NCBI GenBank assembly: GCA_964423545.1
Contig: CAYRFV010000096.1
Location: 1 to 17,878, forward strand
From: JALOOE01 sp964423545
GTDB taxonomy: Bacteria > Chloroflexota > Anaerolineae > CG2-30-64-16
Direction of reading: 5' to 3'
DNA: 17,878 bases
In this document: positions 15,493 through 17,878 of the stretch, one piece after another
Position numbering within the stretch: position 1 is the stretch's first letter
Layout of the letters: each line of letters starts with the position of its first letter
Notes under the pieces: model-generated
Seen by the model: the letters and a program-made list of their open reading frames with translations, nothing else
What the model was told of the DNA's origin: nothing
The model's database searches: none
Program-made: the position numbers and the translations under genes

Positions 15493-15978
15493 ATGGCAGA
15501 CCGAGACACCACCAAAGATGTACTCCGCATGTTCAGCTACGGCCTGTATGTCGCCGCTGCACACAGCCCCGACGGCCCACGGGCAGCGACGATCAGTTGG
15601 GTGACTCAGGTTTCGTTTGAGCCGAGGCTGGTGGGCGTCGCCATGCGCAAGGGCACGGCGATTTGCGAGTCAGCGCGTGCCACCGGACGCTTCGTGCTCC
15701 AGGTGGTGACTTCCGACCAAATGGACCTGGCCAAGGCGTTCTTCAAAGTCACGCAGTCCGGGCCGGACCAGATCGCCGGTTATCATTTCAGCCTGACGGC
15801 CAACGGTCTACCCCTGTTCGACGTCGCAGCAGCGTGGCTGGAGTGCGAGGTGGTCGAAGAGGCGAATGCAACCGGCGACCACGCAATCTTCATTTGCCGT
15901 GTGCTGAGCAGCGGCCAGCGAGAGCCTGTGCGCACTGCATTGGCTCTGCGCGATACGCCCTGGCACTATGGCGGATGA
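15493..15978 (+). CDS. Flavin reductase-like FMN-binding protein (first of a tandem pair)
   Basis: The protein has 161 residues and is a single flavin-reductase-like split-barrel domain. Seen are LRMFSYGLYVAAA at the start, the FMN-loop region AATISWVTQVSFEPRLVGVA, then FVLQVVTSDQMDLAKAFF, and the conserved C-terminal GDHAIFICRV that matches the GDHxxxxGxV signature of HpaC/flavin-reductase relatives, with Cys in place of the Gly. Members bind FMN and either supply reduced flavin to an oxygenase or act in electron transfer with rubredoxin or flavodiiron partners; no such partner is in the window. A strong ribosome site fixes the start. A paralogue follows 86 bases downstream. The palindrome upstream may be an operator. 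The electron donor and acceptor are unknown. Confidence 0.85.
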   Translation: MADRDTTKDVLRMFSYGLYVAAAHSPDGPRAATISWVTQVSFEPRLVGVAMRKGTAICESARATGRFVLQVVTSDQMDLAKAFFKVTQSGPDQIAGYHFSLTANGLPLFDVAAAWLECEVVEEANATGDHAIFICRVLSSGQREPVRTALALRDTPWHYGG

Positions 15979-16006
15979 CGGCTGCGGGGCGGAGCCGTGA
16001 GCATGC

Positions 16007-16026
16007 TGGGCGCCTCTTTTCGCCCA
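16007..16026. repeat. Hairpin between the two flavin reductase genes
   Basis: TGGGCG (16007-16012) and CGCCCA (16021-16026) are exact reverse complements around an eight-base loop ending in TTTT. It sits in the 86-base gap between the paralogues and could attenuate or stabilise the transcript. The T-run is in the loop, not after the stem, so it does not look like a standard terminator. Confidence 0.35.
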
Positions 16027-16064
16027 TGGCCTGCAACCTGCGATTCTCAGGGGGATTGTCGCTC

Positions 16065-16571
16065 ATGTCAGAACATGCACCCACCGACGTGCGCAGCGAT
16101 GCGCTGCGCCTGTTGACCAGCGGCCTGTATGTGCTGACCACCTGCCTGGACGACGTACTTCACGGCGCTACGGTGGCATGGGTCAGTCAGGTGTCGTCTG
16201 AGCCACCGCTGGTCATGGTCGCCCTGCGCCGCAACTCGCACTTGGCGCAGGCAGTGCGTAGAGCCCATCGCTTCGCGCTGAACATCCTCGCCGTCGATCA
16301 AGAGGTGCTCGCCGAGCGCTTCTTCACGCACTTGACGGCGCCGGTCAGCTCAGCCGATCTTCAGGGCGTTGCATATCGCTCGACCACGAGCCGTTGCCCG
16401 TTACTCACCGACGCCCTGGCGTGGTTGGAATGCCGGCTGGCTGCGGAGTTAGCCTCGCCCGGCGATCACGCCCTCTTCCTCGGAGAAGTGACCGGCGCCG
16501 GCGTGCGCCGGCGCGATCCGCCGATGGTGTTGTGGGGCACGGCGTGGTCATATGGGGGGAAGCCCGGATGA
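16065..16571 (+). CDS. Flavin reductase-like FMN-binding protein (second of a tandem pair)
   Basis: The protein has 168 residues and aligns along its length with the preceding protein: LRLLTSGLYVLTT against LRMFSYGLYVAAA, ATVAWVSQVSSEPPLVMVAL against ATISWVTQVSFEPRLVGVAM, LAWLEC against AAWLEC, and PGDHALFLGEVTGAG against TGDHAIFICRVLSSG. Here the Gly of the GDHxxxxGxV signature is present, so this copy is closer to the canonical form. Both end in a W-Y-G-G type tail (WSYGG, WHYGG). The ATG at 16065 is preceded by AGGGGGA (16049-16055) at nine bases; the open frame extends upstream to 15663 over the first paralogue, but that part is not real coding. The stop overlaps the start of the amidohydrolase (ATGA). 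The role is probably FMN-dependent reduction; two different copies may form a heteromer or serve different partners. Confidence 0.85.
   Translation: MSEHAPTDVRSDALRLLTSGLYVLTTCLDDVLHGATVAWVSQVSSEPPLVMVALRRNSHLAQAVRRAHRFALNILAVDQEVLAERFFTHLTAPVSSADLQGVAYRSTTSRCPLLTDALAWLECRLAAELASPGDHALFLGEVTGAGVRRRDPPMVLWGTAWSYGGKPG
16495..16514. repeat. GC-only near-palindrome near the end of the second flavin reductase gene
   Basis: GCGCCGGCG (16495-16503) and CGCCGGCGC (16506-16514) are exact reverse complements separated by TG. It lies in coding sequence (TGAGVRRR) about 54 bases before the amidohydrolase start. GC-rich codon use alone could produce it, but nine uninterrupted pairs are notable. Confidence 0.6.
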
Positions 16572-17773
16572 CCCCTTTGGACTATCGTGCGGAGGCCGAG
16601 TCTCTGCTCCCCAAGCTGATTGCATGGCGTCGTGATTTCCATGCACACCCCGAACTCAGTTTTCACGAGGTGCGCACTTCGGGCATCGTGGCGCGCACGT
16701 TGGGCGAACTGGGCTACGAAGTGCGCACGGGGCTGGCGCAGACCGGGGTGGTGGGGCTGCTTCATGGCGGTCGGCCCGGGCCCACGGTGATGTTGCGCGC
16801 CGACATGGATGCGTTGCCCATCCAGGAAATCAGTGAGGCGCCATACGCCTCGCAGATGCCGGGTGTGATGCATGCGTGCGGACACGACGGACATATGGCA
16901 ATCGGCCTGGGCGCTGCGGCCGTGTTGGCCCGCCATGCCGCAGAGCTGCCTGGCGATGTGCTGTTTGTGTTTCAGCCGGCCGAGGAGCGGGATGGCGGCG
17001 CGGCCGCCATGATCGCCGCCGGTGCGTTGGCCGATCCGGCGCCGGCCGCGGCGTTCGGGCTGCACCTATGGAATGCTCTCCCGTTCGGTCGCGTCGTGGC
17101 GCAAGCCGGTCCGCTCATGGCTGCCGCCGATGTGCTGAAGATCGTGGTGCGAGGCAGGGGCGGTCACGGTGGGCAGCCGCACGAGACGGTGGATGCCATC
17201 GCCGTCACCGGACAGATGCTCTCGGCGCTGCAGACGATCGTCAGCCGCAATGTGAATCCACAGGATACGGCCGTGCTCAGCATCGGCACCGTGCGCGGCG
17301 GTACGGCCTATAACATCATTGCGGAGACGGTTGAGCTTCAAGGCACGCTGCGCACCTTCTCCCCCGCCGTGCGCGAGACCGTGTTGACTCGCCTGCGCGT
17401 GCTGCTCGACGGTGTGACGACCGGCATGGGCGCCGTGTGCGAGCTCACTGTCACGCCAATGACCGGCCCGGTGATCAATGATCCGGCCGCCAGCGAGATC
17501 GCGCGTGTGGCCGCGGTGCAGGCGATGGGGAGCACTGCGGTTGCCTGGAACGCCCCGCTCATGGTCTCGGAGGATTTCTCTGAGTACGGCCGTCTGGCGC
17601 CCTCCTGCTTCCTGTTGCTCGGCTCCAGCAACCCGGAACTGGGTCTGAACGCACCCCATCATAACCCGCGCTTCGATTTCGACGAGCGGGTGTTGCCGCT
17701 GGGGGTGACGCTGCTTGCATCGGTTGCGACGCGGTTCCTGGCGGAACGCGCGCTGCACCCTGAGCAGGCCTGA
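16568..17773 (+). CDS. M20 family amidohydrolase (hippurate/IAA-amino acid hydrolase-like)
   Basis: The protein has 401 residues, normal for M20D-type amidohydrolases. The N-terminal WRRDFHAHPELSFHEVRT is the family hallmark. Metal-binding and catalytic residues are visible: C104-G-H106-D107-G-H109 (ACGHDGHMA), E139-E140 in PAEERDGGAAAMI, H166 in GLHLW, and H364-H365 before NPRFDFDE. The dimerisation domain contains GRGGHGGQPHETVDAI. It should hydrolyse the amide bond of an N-acyl amino acid or similar compound in the cytoplasm. The family also includes N-acetyl-diaminopimelate deacetylases and aminoacylases, so substrate is open. Translation is coupled to the second flavin reductase by an ATGA overlap, with a purine-rich site (GGGGGGAAG) just upstream; the open frame from 16394 is only overlap with that gene. 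The coupling suggests a shared pathway, possibly degradation of an N-acyl compound, which is inference. Confidence 0.93.
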   Translation: MTPLDYRAEAESLLPKLIAWRRDFHAHPELSFHEVRTSGIVARTLGELGYEVRTGLAQTGVVGLLHGGRPGPTVMLRADMDALPIQEISEAPYASQMPGVMHACGHDGHMAIGLGAAAVLARHAAELPGDVLFVFQPAEERDGGAAAMIAAGALADPAPAAAFGLHLWNALPFGRVVAQAGPLMAAADVLKIVVRGRGGHGGQPHETVDAIAVTGQMLSALQTIVSRNVNPQDTAVLSIGTVRGGTAYNIIAETVELQGTLRTFSPAVRETVLTRLRVLLDGVTTGMGAVCELTVTPMTGPVINDPAASEIARVAAVQAMGSTAVAWNAPLMVSEDFSEYGRLAPSCFLLLGSSNPELGLNAPHHNPRFDFDERVLPLGVTLLASVATRFLAERALHPEQA

Positions 17774-17841
17774 TCGCTGGACACACGGTCTTCCGCTCCG
17801 ACGCGGTGGGCTGCCGCCCGAGTCCCGCTTGTGGCTCCAGC

Positions 17842-17847
17842 AGGAGG
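17842..17847 (+). promoter_or_regulatory. Shine-Dalgarno-like AGGAGG before a possible last gene
   Basis: A perfect AGGAGG lies five bases before the GTG at 17853. It is the main reason to think a gene starts at the right edge. Confidence 0.4.
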
Positions 17848-17852
17848 CCCGG

Positions 17853-17878
17853 GTGAGCGGCGCGCTCTTGACCGATTG
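17853..17878 (+). CDS. Possible start of a further gene, cut by the window edge
   Basis: GTG at 17853 opens a frame reading MSGALLTD to the edge, with a perfect Shine-Dalgarno site in front. The same frame is also open upstream through the whole gap after the amidohydrolase stop, with an in-frame TTG at 17829, so the start could be earlier. Too little is visible to name a product. Confidence 0.35.

Noticed and set aside
1..17878. CRISPR array, tRNA or rRNA genes, transposase or integrase, defence genes
   Set aside because: No regularly spaced repeats, no cloverleaf or rRNA-like stretches, and no transposase, integrase or nuclease motifs were seen on either strand.

Overview
The window is a GC-rich bacterial chromosome segment in which every supportable gene lies on the + strand. 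It has two parts: a surface-glycan assembly locus (about 1-13169) and a set of metabolic genes (13224-17773). The content suggests Chloroflexota (Anaerolineae/Caldilineae-like): a DUF1786 protein, a PF14907 nucleotidyltransferase beside two O-antigen-ligase-like proteins, and a flavin-reductase pair. This placement is inferred from gene content only and is tentative.

Glycan locus, in order: the C-terminal end of a membrane protein that is probably a Wzx-type flippase; a membrane-anchored TPR protein; a Wzy/WaaL-like polytopic protein; a family 2 glycosyltransferase; two GT4 glycosyltransferases, the second WbuB/WcaI-like; a GNAT acetyltransferase; a DegT-type PLP aminotransferase; a small PglC-type phosphoglycosyltransferase; a PglF/FlaA1-type membrane-bound nucleotide-sugar 4,6-dehydratase; a PF14907 nucleotidyltransferase-like protein; and a second Wzy/WaaL-like protein. 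Spacing is tight, with several ATGA or GTGA overlaps, so much of this is probably one transcript. Dehydratase, aminotransferase and acetyltransferase together could make a UDP-diacetamido-trideoxyhexose (bacillosamine-like sugar). The PglC-like enzyme would load it as sugar-phosphate on undecaprenyl phosphate, the glycosyltransferases would extend it, and flippase and polymerase would export and polymerise the product.

Metabolic part: lipoyl synthase (lipA) behind a possible extended -10 promoter; a DUF1786 protein with an ASKHA-like N-terminal motif and no radical-SAM cysteine motif; two tandem paralogous flavin-reductase-like FMN-binding proteins; and an M20 amidohydrolase translationally coupled to the second of them. 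A gene may begin at the very end of the window.

No RNA genes, CRISPR arrays or mobile elements were seen. The best leads are the GNAT enzyme in the place usually held by PglD, the coupled nucleotidyltransferase of unknown role, the cysteine cluster in the TPR protein, the DUF1786 protein, the tandem flavin-reductase pair, and several perfect inverted repeats (12 bp inside the second Wzy-like gene, 12 bp palindrome before the first flavin reductase, 7 bp hairpin after lipA). No clearly novel defence or mobile system is visible.
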